Below are positions 44,336 through 54,159 of a stretch of 64,000 nt of DNA, in pieces (position 1 is the stretch's first letter; each line of letters begins with the position of its first letter). Below the pieces are notes generated by a model. That model had not been told where the DNA came from, ran no database searches, and saw only the letters and a program-made list of their open reading frames with translations. The stretch is from Takakia lepidozioides (taxonomy: Eukaryota; Streptophyta; Takakiopsida; Takakiales; Takakiaceae), in the NCBI GenBank assembly GCA_030704615.1, contig CM060731.1, positions 62,416,756 to 62,480,755 on the forward strand, written 5' to 3'. The position numbers and the translations under genes were made by a program.

Positions 44336-45376
44336 ATGTCTTCCATCGTTTTCGCATTTCAAATGCATGATTAGTTCTCTTGTATGGCATTGAGAGGGCA
44401 AAACAGGCTGAAATAGGTCGAAGAAGAAGGTGCCCTTACCACATTGTCCTTGACAATTCAATATGCATCTCAGGGCCAAGTCTGGTGAGAGGGAAAAACA
44501 GGCTGAAATCGAAGAAGAAGGTGCCCTCACCACATTCTCCAAGGCCTCCATACCACGCCCCTGATGTGCACACCCTACAAGCATCATGTTCCACGTGATG
44601 AATGATCGTTGAGGCATTCTGTTGAACACTTGGTGAGCATCCATGATGCACCCGCACATAACATACATGTTGAGTAGAAAAATATTTGGCGTGCACTTTG
44701 GATACTGTGAGTGTGCACCTGCTTTAGCTTCAAGGCCTTTCATCTTGATGCACTTATGCAAGAGACAGACATACGTATCTGAATCTGCTGAAATGCCTCC
44801 TTGGTTTAAAGTCAGTAGAGCCTCTTTCAGTCTGCCTGCCTCACAAAGCATCTTCACATGCCCATAAGTGCCAGAAGAGGCATTGTGGACTCCCTCTCTT
44901 GATCCTCTTCCAGAAGCTGTGGTCATGGTTGAGGTGCCGGATTTTATCAACTCTGCCGCTGCAGCTGCTGCCTTTGGCGATGCAACCATGCACCTCTTTG
45001 CATCTGGTAATCTGACAGGCATTCACCTTGGTTAATTCCAGCTCTGAAGATGTCGCCATGGACCTCTTTCCCCTTTTCCAAAGCTGCCAGGGCAGTGTTC
45101 AGATTGACATTTGGTACAATTCCGGCTTTGATGATATCCCCATGCACCTCTTTGCCCTTCTCCAGGGCTGCCAGGCTTGCACAAGCATGGCAAATGCACA
45201 CAAACATGATGTGCTTCCCCCATCATTTGCTCATAGGTCCAAAGCCTCCATCCCACGTCCCTGCCGTGCATACCCTGCAAGCATCGCCTTCCACGACACC
45301 ACATCTCGTTCAGCCATAGTGTCGAACACTCCCTTTGCATCCTAGATGCACCCTGATTTTGCCAGCTGTGTCCCAT
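44246..45376 (-). pseudogene. PPR protein pseudogene (minus strand)
   Basis: Closely related to the plus-strand PPR remnant: AAAAAAELIKSGTSTM, EGVHNASSGTYGHVKMLCEA, GRLKEALLTLNQGGISADSD, TYVCLLHKCIKMKGLE, then MCGCIMDAHQVFNRMPQ and MMLVGCAHQGRGMEALE. Further upstream frames (45207-44947) hold duplicated GKEVHGDI-KAGI units. Frameshifts and stops break it throughout. Confidence 0.7.
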
Positions 45377-45603
45377 ATCTGTCAGATGCAGAACTCCAAA
45401 AGATAAGAAAATAATGACGAGTCCAAAATCTGTTCAGGGGAGCCAATCAGAGAGCAATTTTTTTCTCTCTCTCTCTCTCTCTCTCTGCCTCTCTCCCTGT
45501 CCTCTAGGAAGCCTATTGACATTGGGTGGACTTGATACGGGAGTACATTAATGTCTCTGTGACTAAATGCCGGCCTTGTGACCTCGTGTCCTTGTTTGTT
45601 TCG

Positions 45604-45807
45604 ACCTGAAGCGCTTTGCTTCAGGTAAGGTAGTGCATTGGATTTAGTTGGAAAGCTTGGGGCCTTTCCCTCTTTAGAATATGCCTACACGGGCCATTCC
45701 CTGCAACTCCCTGGAGTGTGATCTCTGAATGGTAACAAGCGGACTCCTACCGCTTGGGGGCAGCCCCCCCGCCCAAATTGGGCAGTCGTATGCTCTGTCT
45801 AGCATAC
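45604..45807 (+). other. Cluster of perfect hairpins in the LINE leader
   Basis: Perfect stems: ACCTGAAGC/GCTTCAGGT (45604-45626), CAAGCGG/CCGCTTG (45736-45756), GCCCAA around 45771-45783 with GGGC, and GTATGCT/AGCATAC (45788-45807). Confidence 0.65.
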
Positions 45808-45916
45808 TCGGCACTTGGGCTCGGGTTGGTTCCTGTGCTTAAACTTATAGCCTGCGAGAACAATCAAAATTTTAGCTCCTATCAACATCAACACTCCTCA
45901 GGGTGATCCCTGGGAA

Positions 45917-46798
45917 TTGGTTACTTATGCCAAATCTAGGGCTTCATGTGTAGTTTTTGGGGTGAATCCCAGGATGGACGATGTGTCCTTTAAAACTACA
46001 TGCTCTAGCTTAGGCTTGGATTTCATGGCTAATGGTACCATCTCCAGACTTGATAACAGGGGTACGTTGAAGGTTGCAATGACCAAAAGTGCTTCTAATA
46101 GAGTCCCACATCAATTCAATCTCAAAGAAGTTCGTCCCTTGACTGGCTGGAGAGCGGTCTTAGACATTGGTGATTCAATGGGGCGCTCTAGGAAGACAAC
46201 CAAGGGCAACGACTTCAACTTGAGAGTTTCTAATCGGTTTGATGCTCTGGATGAGGTTGAATCCAAACAGCCAGAAGGACAAGATGCCCCTAAGTGTACG
46301 GAACCTGAACATCCTGAATCTGAAGGATTTGGTACTCTGAATGGTTTACCAATCCTCAAGGTTTACACAAGACGAACAAATTCTATACACGGGGTAATTG
46401 TCCCCAAGCCGTCAGATGGACAATCTGTCCCTAAGTGTGCAGAGCCTGAACGTCGTGTAACTGAAGGATTTGGTACTCTAAATGGTTTACCAATCCTCAA
46501 AGTCTACACAAGACGAGCAAAATCTATACACGGGGTAATTGTCCCCAAGCAGTCTGACGGACAATCTGCCCCTATGTGTGCGGAGCCTGTGCGTCGTGTA
46601 ACTGAAAGATTTGGTACCCTGAATGGTTTACCAATTCTCAAAGTTTACACAAGACGAGCAAAATCTACACATGGGGTAACTGTCCCCCTTTGCAGAACGG
46701 TTGGCCGTCCAGGAGCAATCACAAGCTACCTAGACGACAAACAATTCACATGCAAAGGGCTGGCTTGCGGCTGGCCACTTTCAACTTCTCAGGGTTGA
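45917..46798 (+). CDS. LINE ORF1-like protein with 47-residue repeats
   Basis: 293-codon frame. The N-terminal 90 residues (VFGVNPRMDDVSFKTTCSSL and following) could be an RNA-binding fold but show no definite motif. Residues of about 135-275 are three tandem 47-residue units, GFGTLNGLPILKVYTRR followed by SIHGVIVPK and DGQS-P-CAEP. The DNA period is exactly 141 bases (46321, 46462, 46603). ORF1 proteins coat LINE RNA. The frame overlaps the start of the endonuclease frame by about 40 bases. Confidence 0.6.
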   Translation: MVTYAKSRASCVVFGVNPRMDDVSFKTTCSSLGLDFMANGTISRLDNRGTLKVAMTKSASNRVPHQFNLKEVRPLTGWRAVLDIGDSMGRSRKTTKGNDFNLRVSNRFDALDEVESKQPEGQDAPKCTEPEHPESEGFGTLNGLPILKVYTRRTNSIHGVIVPKPSDGQSVPKCAEPERRVTEGFGTLNGLPILKVYTRRAKSIHGVIVPKQSDGQSAPMCAEPVRRVTERFGTLNGLPILKVYTRRAKSTHGVTVPLCRTVGRPGAITSYLDDKQFTCKGLACGWPLSTSQG

Positions 46799-47854
46799 CC
46801 AACCAAAGGAAACAACTCGAAGTGGGACAAGTTCTTCGGACTAATGATATTCATATCTGTGCTGGGCAAGAAACATGGGAAACGTCGGATAAACTGGTTG
46901 GAGATGTCAATGGTTATAAATGGGCAGGTAAGATGTGTACTCTCAAGGCAGTCTCTGCCAAACGCGGTCAAAAAGGGGTTGGATTCTTTGTCCGTGATTT
47001 CTTGTTTGACAATTGTGAAATTATCAACAAGGGTACGAGCATAGTATCTGGCTAAAACTGAATCTGAAGGGCAGCATGAGTACAAAGGACCTCTTTGTGG
47101 GTTGTGTTTACATGCCCACAGAGGGGACCTTAGTGCTGACGCAGACAAAGCCTTCGAAGATGTAAAGCTGGACTGTGCTTCGTTCCTTGCCAAAGGTCAG
47201 GTGGTACTATTGGGGGACTTCAATGCCCGGGTGGGCAAAGGGATCCATCAGGACGATATCATTGGACCTTTTGGTGAGGACGAGCTGAATTCTAATGGCA
47301 GACGGTTAATTAACTGTCTAGAAGAGCTTCAGCTTTTGACCTTGAATAACAGGACAAGAGGTGACCAAGTGCAGTGGACTCGTGAGAAATCCCAAACTGG
47401 GGAACGTTCCATTGTGGACTATATCATAATGGACAAAATTTTGTTCCCCCAGTGTGCCAATGTGTTGATCGACAGAACTGATATTGGTACCTCTGACCAC
47501 TTCCTGGTTTGGACTGAGATCAAAAGGTGTTTTCCCACCACCAAGAGATCTGTGAAACGTTCGATTCGGAAGTGGCGCATAGAAAAATTCCACAATGAGG
47601 AGGTCAAGGCTGAGTACGTCCAGGCCTTGCAAGAGGCTCTCCCTCATTTTGTCCAATCGCTCCAAGAACTTCAGTCACGCTCTGTTAACGCAAGAAATGA
47701 AGTCGAAAGAGCAGTGGACTCTTCAGAGAGTTTCGTTTCCTCCGCGGCTGACAAGATCATTGGGAGGAAACTAATTGTCTGCGGTAGAGCAGTTAATTGG
47801 TGGACCAATGCGATTAAACTCAAGATAGCTGAGAGACGAGCCCTCTATAAATGA
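46756..47854 (+). pseudogene. LINE AP endonuclease region
   Basis: Endonuclease landmarks: LRLATFNFSGL (N of motif I), CAGQETWE (metal-binding E), then after a frame break at 47055 VVLLGDFNARVG (GDFN) and the C-terminal GTSDHFLVW (SDH). Catalytic residues are present but a stop/frameshift at 47053-47102 disables translation. The frame then continues towards RT until the family-X insertion at 47851. Confidence 0.8.
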
Positions 47855-48050
47855 AATGAAATGGTGCTTTATAACGTCCGCGGAAAGCTCGTAGAGCTTA
47901 TGGGACGAAATGGAAGAAAACATGAGAGAGGAACAAATCCAGAAACCACAATTAATGTTCTAGCGATTGTCTAAGGGTGAAGGCCTCGTGTAGGTAGGTT
48001 GCCACGCATTTTTGATCCTCATAGTGAAAGACATCAGTGAGAGTGCTGCA
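47851..48050 (-). mobile_element. Family-X retroelement tail inserted in the LINE
   Basis: Minus-strand insertion separating ERRALYK from METNRELW of the LINE polyprotein. It reads a C-terminal peptide (DVFHYEDQKC, ATYLHEAFTLRQS), a stop, then TCCCATAAGCTCTACGAGCT, GCGGACGTTATAAAGCACC and a CATTTCATTTCATTT end. The peptide also occurs at 44137-44226. Confidence 0.7.
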
Positions 48051-48052
48051 AT

Positions 48053-50538
48053 TTGGAAACCAACAGAGAATTGTGGGCGAGGTACTACCAGCTCCGTAAA
48101 GATATCAATCAGCTTGTTAGGTCTCAGAAGAAATTATACTGGGACAAGTTATACAGTGAAATAAACTCAAACCACCATGGTGGTAATGACAAGAAATTCT
48201 GGTTGGCCCTTCAACGTTTGTACAAGCCGAAAAACGGTCAGCAAGTACAAGCGCTGAAGACTACTAAAGGTGCAGTGGTGACTTCATCGGTTGACATTGT
48301 CAAAACCTTTGAAACTCACTACAGTATCCTTGGCAGAACTTCTAGGTCTAACAGTGAGGGGTCTTCTGCTGAATGGAGGGACACAGTTGGAAAAACTGTT
48401 CCTATGATTCAAAACAGCCCTGATGAACTGGAGTATATTTCAATGGCTTATAATGCTCCCATTAGTTCTTCTGAGATTGTGGAAGCAATTGAACATTTAA
48501 ATGGAAATAAAGCTGGTGGACCTGATGGTATTGTCAACGAGCTTATCAAGCACGGTGGCGATCCCATGATAGCGGCCCTAGTTCTCCTCTTTAACCTTAT
48601 CTGGAAGACTGAAATGATCCCCTTTCGCTGGCGACAGGGGGTCATTGTCAATCTATACAAGAAGGGTGACAGAGAAGAACCGGGGAACTACCGTGGCATC
48701 ACGCTCCTCAATGCTGTTGGCAAGACATTCTGCAGAGTTATAAGTACTCGTCTCGAGGTTGATCTGGAGTCTAGAGGTTGATTCCACGAAGGCCAAGCTG
48801 GCTTTCGGCGAAACAGGGGCTGTGTGGATCATATCTTCACTCTAAGCCAGATTATCCAGGGAAGGAAAAAAGAAGGGAAACCCACTTATGTTTTTTTCCT
48901 GGATGTCAAAAAGGCTTATGACACAGTGTGGAGAGATGGCCTATGGTTCCGCCTCTGGTCTTGTGGGATCAAGGGAAAGATGTGGAGAGTTGTCCACAAC
49001 TTGTATGCTCACACCAAAAGCTGTGTCACTGTTAACGGACAGAAGTCCAACTTCTTTGACATAGACCAAGGTGTAGCTCAAGGATGTACTCTCTCCCCTC
49101 TGCTCTTCAATGTTTTCATCAATCAACTCCTCGAGGATGTGGAAAGTGAGGGATTTGGGTTAAGGGTGGGTGATACCACCATACCAGCCCTTATGTTTGC
49201 GGATGACTTCGCAGGCATAGGGGAGACTCCAACCAATCTCCAGGAGTTGATTGATTGCGTGAAGAGATACTTTGATCTTTGGGGGCTAGAGGCTAATGTC
49301 AGCAAATGTGCAGTGGTAGCATTCAACGACAGAGGAGAGGGAGGAAGTGATCTTAAGTGGCAGTGGGGTAGCCAAGAGATCCCGGTCCTCCCTTCCTACA
49401 CTTACCTGGGCGTTGAGTTTTCCTCCAATTGTAATTGGGATGCACATATCCGGAAAGTTGTTCAAACTGGCAAGGGCAAAGCTCTGGGGCTCACTAAATT
49501 TTTCCACTGCAGAGGGGTCAACTCTGAGGTTAAGAAAACCATGCTTTGTCGCGTTATTAGACCTGCCTTGGAGTACGGATCTGCTATATGGGTGATAACT
49601 CCAACCAGGCTAAGTCTCTAGAATCCATTCAAGTGGGGGTGCTTAAGGAGTGTATGTCAGCATGCTCCAAAACAGCCAATGTGGCTGTTCGGGGTGAGTT
49701 TGGCATTCCGTCCTTAAGCTCCCGACGAGATGAATTCAAGGTCAGATGGTGGGGTCAGCTGCAACATATGCCCAACACCAGATATCCTAAGTTAATCGAC
49801 TCTATATCTTGGAAACAGGACCGCCCTGTCAAACAGGCCAAGTCCTGGCAGAAGAGAGTAGAAGAGATTCTGAAGGACCTGGACCTGGATCCGCAAGCCT
49901 TGACCCTGCTGGATAAATCTGACTTAGAGGCTGTAGTGTCCTCAGCCATGTCTGTTGCCATGAGATTGTCTGATGAAAATGAAGTTAGGCAGAAAACTTC
50001 CCTGAACTTGTTTCCAGTCAGTGACATGGGGGAGGACATCTTGGATGACCTCAAGGGTCTACCCACTCTCGGCACTAGACTGAAATTTAAACTCAGGGCA
50101 GGAAGCCTACCTTTGAACAGCAAACAGAAGCAGAGAGGAAAGGGAGAGTGCAATTGCCCGCTGTGTGGGCAATCTGAAGACAGTATTCACTTTCTGATAC
50201 ACTGTCCGGGGTTCTCTCACCAAAGAGACGCTCTCTTCAACTCTATCAAGGGAATTGTGCCTGTTCCCCTGTTTAACAATTTTGAAAGTCTCGAGGCTGA
50301 GCCAAAAGCCCAGGCCCTCCTGAGGCCTAGTTTTTGGGCAAATCACACACAGCAGATTGATGCTTGTGTGAAGGGATTTCTAGAGGATATCTGGAAAACC
50401 CGGATTAATTCTATATATGATGGTAAGTCACACTACCAACGTCAGCCCCTGACAGAGGTAGGTTCTGTCCCTTTTGTTCCCGCTCAAACTGGGCGCGGGG
50501 TCAATGGCCACAAGGCTACGGCAAACAACGTCTTATGA
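48053..50538 (+). pseudogene. LINE reverse transcriptase and C-terminus
   Basis: RT motifs in order: NKAGGPDGIVNELIK, WRQGVIVNLYKKGDREEPGN, YRGITLLNAVGK, a TGA at 48779, GQAGFRRNRGCVDHIF, YVFFLDVKKAYDTVWR, GVAQGCTLSPLLFNVFIN and catalytic LMFADDFAG. A frameshift near 49590-49620 moves into the 316-codon tail with CNCPLCGQSEDSIHFLIHCP, a C-terminal zinc-binding segment. The protein ends FVPAQTGRGVNGHKATANNV inside the conserved 3' tail. The stop and frameshift make it inactive. Confidence 0.85.
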
Positions 50539-50559
50539 GTACAATCTCTCTCTCTGCCT

Positions 50560-50640
50560 GTGACACTGGGCTTGGGGTCTATGGCCACAAGGCTGCTGCA
50601 ATCACCATCTTGTGATGACATTCTCTCTCTCCAGGTGTGT
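50560..50640 (+). repeat. Second, diverged LINE tail next to the first
   Basis: GGGGTCTATGGCCACAAGGC, then CACCATCTTGTGATGACATT and a new TC tract: a relative of the tail ending at 50544, from another insertion into the same (TC)n. Confidence 0.6.
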
Positions 50641-50922
50641 TGTTCCTGGACTGGGTGCGGGACAAAGAACACGTACCTGCATGGTTACGAGTCTGTCTTC
50701 CACTTGCACTTCTGTCGTCAAAAAATCGGCACCGATCTTCGCCTTATACTGGTTGCTGAATTTCTTATTTACATATCTGAGAAAATCTTGTCAAGGACGG
50801 CATTACAACCACATCCCGCAAGCAGAAGGAACTTTCAAAACATAATACGTATAATCTAGCCTCATCTGAAAATATTCACACTCCAACCAAGCCCCTGCAA
50901 CAGCAACTCAGAGAGTAGATAC

Positions 50923-51224
50923 TGGTTCATCAACGATGTCTTCCCCACCCTGCAGACAAACAAAAAGCACGTTATTAGTGTGAGGATCAAAATCAACAGA
51001 GACCCTTCAAACTGACAGCAGGCAGACTTGCACCTCTGTCGCTTAGGTCATGATCGTGGAATTCCACGCCACAACAACGAATGTGACTAAAATATCAAAT
51101 TGGGCAACCAAACTTCGGCTTACAATTAACTCTGGCACGTTCAAGCACTTGTAAGCAAACCAGATGTATACCTGCTATCTCCAAGGATAATAACCTTCAG
51201 CAAGGTGCGCTTCCGAGCTGACAT
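50923..51224 (-). pseudogene. Rab7 GTPase, exons 1 and 2
   Basis: Exon 1 (51224-51172) encodes MSARKRTLLKVIILGDS, the Rab7 N-terminus, ending at a GTATAC donor. Exon 2 (50949-50923) encodes VGKTSLMNQ, completing the P-loop. The joined codon across the splice reads AGG (Arg) where the family has glycine in GDSGVGK, unless splicing differs. No exon for switch I or II follows before the LINE. The remaining exons lie 12.7 kb away at 38243-37621 in the same orientation. Confidence 0.75.
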
Positions 51225-51229
51225 TGTTG

Positions 51230-52120
51230 CGTGCTTTCCGCCCTCCTTTCTGCGCCTCAACTGTAGCCTTGAATGCCCTCAAGTTCCACCCACAACAGGA
51301 ACCTGCCGCTTCGATCCCTGCAGAAGAATGTTTGCATAAATTTCCACAACAGCGATCAAGCACAACCGTGATCTAGATTCTCGAAAATGCACAGCCCTAA
51401 TCAAAACTTCTGCAACCAAGCTCAACCTGATTATGTTTCAAGGCAAATCCGAATCCAAGCACGGCACAAGCAGTGCAGAATTGCTGTGAAGGTAGAAAGA
51501 TGTGCTACAGCGAGGGTTGCTGCAGACCCCGCTCCAGATACACACAATTGCAGGGCAGGGGCAGTGCTGTAAGATGAATGGTGCAGGACTGGATGATAAC
51601 ACATTGTGGATGAATGCAGACGAAGGTTCTGCATATAAGATGCCTTCATCACCTTTATAGTAGATACTGGTGTTGCAGAAGAAGGTTCTCCTTTAGTAGA
51701 TACCCGCCACTTCCAGGTGTGTTGTATCTTTCAATTTTATGATATCCGCAGTAAGCCCCAGTGAATGATTCTTACAGAATTGATCTGAAGTGAGTGTCTT
51801 GGAGAGCTGATGTGTGACAGGACTTGCAAACGAGTGTCAGGGTCTGAGCGCACTGGTTTGAATGCTGAGGGCACTACAATTGGGGTTGAGATTCACCAGA
51901 GAATTCGTGCCTTCTTGGTTTTCAGCTCCATTCCTGGACCGAGCTGTCAATATCCAAGCACCCTGACCACAGATTTTCACTGCTCTCAAGTCTCTGGATG
52001 CCACGAATCATCTCTGCACTAATCCCAATCCTCCCAATGTCACGAATCCTTTCTGATGCTGAGGACGCTACTTGATCATCGTCAACACGGGATAGGGGAA
52101 AGCAGAAATTCTTTGGCTTA
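51230..52120. other. Intergenic, no gene seen
   Basis: Probably the Rab7 promoter side and the 3' side of the PPR gene. A phrase GTAGATAC-GGTGTTG recurs at about 51660-51700. No family was recognised. Confidence 0.4.
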
Positions 52121-52136
52121 CGGTTCACTTTGAGCA

Positions 52137-54155
52137 TCATTCCCCACAAGAACAAACCCCATTTCGGATGTGGTGAAAGCGGTTGGCATCCCGTACAATA
52201 ACTTCTCGATCAACAATCTTTGTAATGAACTTGGTGGCTGTGTGGCAGTCACCACAGACCCGAAGGTTCTTGATGATGCGTATAGGCATCTCGGCGGGGA
52301 TGCTGATGAGTCCAAAAGCAATGGCCAGCTTCTCACTGTGGTAGCAGAGAGACAACTCCTCTTGCTCCTCCTCCACATCATGGAGTACAAAGTGTGTGTC
52401 AGGCATGTATCCAGCCTCCCTCATCGGCCCAGACAATCTCTTCAACTCAGCATGGATTGCCTCGATCTGTGGATGTGATTTGTCTCCTACAAGGAATGCA
52501 TGCATCTGGTCATTGACCTCGATGCAGCTGCGCCCTGGCTCCTTTCTGACACCTCTGTCCTCCATCATTTTTCTCACCATTGCTTTATCATTCCACCGGC
52601 CAGCTGCAGCATAGATGTTTGATAGGAGCACATATGCTGCAGGGTGCTGTGGATCCCACTTGAGAATGCATTTAGCAACACGTTCTGCGACCTCCACATT
52701 GCCATGAACTCTGCAGGCACCAAGCAAGGCCCTCCACACTGATGCATTTGCTTCAATTGGCATCTTATTAACAAACACCTCTGCCTTCTTCAATTGCCCC
52801 GCACGGCCAAGAAGGTCCACTAAGCAGCCAAAATGCTCCACTGTAGGTGCGAGTCCGTAATCTCGACTCATGGAATTAAAATAATGGTGGCCTTCATCTA
52901 TTAGACCCACATGGCTGCATGCAGAGAGAACTGAAGTGAGGGTAATACCATCCAGCTTCAAGCCTTCCCGTTGCATTTGTTCAAATAGTTGGAGGGCCTC
53001 CCTTCCACATCCATGCTGAGCATATCCTGCAATCATCGCACTCCATGAAACAACATCTCGTTTAACCATCTTGTTGAACACTCCACATGCATCCTCTACA
53101 CTGCCGCATTTGGCATACATGTCCACAAGGGCATTTTCCAGTTTAATGTATGGAGCAATTCGAGCTTTGATAATGTCAGAATGAGCTTGTTTGCCCCTTT
53201 CCAGAGCTCCTAGGCTGGCACATGCATTGAGAATGCAAATGAATGAGACCCTGTCAGGTGTCACCCCTTCTTGTTTCATTTGCTCATACAGAACAAGAGC
53301 CTCTCCACCCTGTCCACACTGAGCATACCCTGCGATCATCGCACTCCATGAGATCACATCTCGACTAGCCATTTTGTCAAACACTTGGCGTGCATCCTCT
53401 AGGCTCCCGCATTTGGCATACATATCAATAAGTGTATTCTCCAAAATAATGTCTGATACAATTCCAATTTTGATGATGTCAGCATGAACCTGCTTGCCAT
53501 TTTCCAGGGCTCCTAGGCAGGCACACACATTGAGAATAGCAGTATACATAACTCTGTCGGGCATCACCCCATCTCGATGCATTAGCTCAAAGATGTGGAG
53601 AGCTTCCTCAGCATGCCCATGCTTGGCATATCCGGCAATCATCAGAGTCCAGGTGAACACATCTCGTTGAGACAATTGCTCAAACAATTGTCGTGCATCC
53701 ACCATGCTCCCACACTTGGCATACATATTGACAAGGGTGTTCAGGACAAACATATTCGGCTTGAATTCATTTCGGATAATGTGGGCATGAACTTGCTTTC
53801 CCTCTGCCAAGGCTTTCAGCTTAATACACCCCTGCAATAGACAGACGTAAGTAATGGAGTCCGCCCGAATGCCTTGTTGGTCCAAAATTTTCAGCGACTC
53901 TTGCAGTCTTCCCTCCTTACATAGTGTCCTCACATCGCCACAAGTGCCAGGAGTAATCTTGTTGACTCCCTCTCTTGCCTCTTTTCTGTGCCTTACTGGG
54001 GGCTCTTTCTCTGGACATAAAGTGAAAAAAATTCCCAACATACCAGAGATTAAGATATTGAAGAAGCCACTGAAGATGCCATGATGAACTGCAGTCCGTA
54101 ACACCAAACTACTTGTCACAGACGAGGTGTAGAGAGAGTGCCTTGCAAATGACAA
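52137..54155 (-). CDS. DYW-class pentatricopeptide repeat protein (672 aa)
   Basis: Intronless 672-codon frame. PLS-type PPR repeats run from about residue 75 to 480, with regularly spaced NTLVNMYAKCGSMVDARQLF, DVFTWTLMIAGYAKHGHAEE and similar units. E/E+ segments follow (VWRALLGACRVHGN, YVLLSNIYAAAGRWND, KEPGRSCIEV), then a DYW deaminase-like domain. That domain has zinc and catalytic signatures HSEKLA (HxE) and CGDCH (CxxC), and the C-terminal HHIRNGVCSCG. Such proteins bind organelle transcripts and edit C to U. The normal ending CSCGDYW is here CSCGE-stop. A hydrophobic stretch at residues of about 25-50 is unusual before the repeats. Targeting to plastid or mitochondrion is inferred from the family. 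Confidence 0.9.
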   Translation of the reverse strand: MSFARHSLYTSSVTSSLVLRTAVHHGIFSGFFNILISGMLGIFFTLCPEKEPPVRHRKEAREGVNKITPGTCGDVRTLCKEGRLQESLKILDQQGIRADSITYVCLLQGCIKLKALAEGKQVHAHIIRNEFKPNMFVLNTLVNMYAKCGSMVDARQLFEQLSQRDVFTWTLMIAGYAKHGHAEEALHIFELMHRDGVMPDRVMYTAILNVCACLGALENGKQVHADIIKIGIVSDIILENTLIDMYAKCGSLEDARQVFDKMASRDVISWSAMIAGYAQCGQGGEALVLYEQMKQEGVTPDRVSFICILNACASLGALERGKQAHSDIIKARIAPYIKLENALVDMYAKCGSVEDACGVFNKMVKRDVVSWSAMIAGYAQHGCGREALQLFEQMQREGLKLDGITLTSVLSACSHVGLIDEGHHYFNSMSRDYGLAPTVEHFGCLVDLLGRAGQLKKAEVFVNKMPIEANASVWRALLGACRVHGNVEVAERVAKCILKWDPQHPAAYVLLSNIYAAAGRWNDKAMVRKMMEDRGVRKEPGRSCIEVNDQMHAFLVGDKSHPQIEAIHAELKRLSGPMREAGYMPDTHFVLHDVEEEQEELSLCYHSEKLAIAFGLISIPAEMPIRIIKNLRVCGDCHTATKFITKIVDREVIVRDANRFHHIRNGVCSCGE

Positions 54156-54159
54156 AGTG

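Larger units (their letters stand above)
45476..50559 (+). mobile_element. Full-length, disabled LINE in (TC)n with 15-bp target duplication
   Basis: TCTCTCTCTCTGCCT at 45476-45490 is repeated exactly at 50545-50559, bracketing a 5.05-kb element. Order: structured leader (45491-45916), ORF1-like frame (45917-46798), AP endonuclease (about 46756-47540), RT (about 48050-49600) and a C-terminal CCHC-type zinc segment. The tail ends ATGAGTACAA. A family-X tail is inserted in reverse at 47851-48050. The endonuclease-RT order marks an APE-type non-LTR element. Confidence 0.9.
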
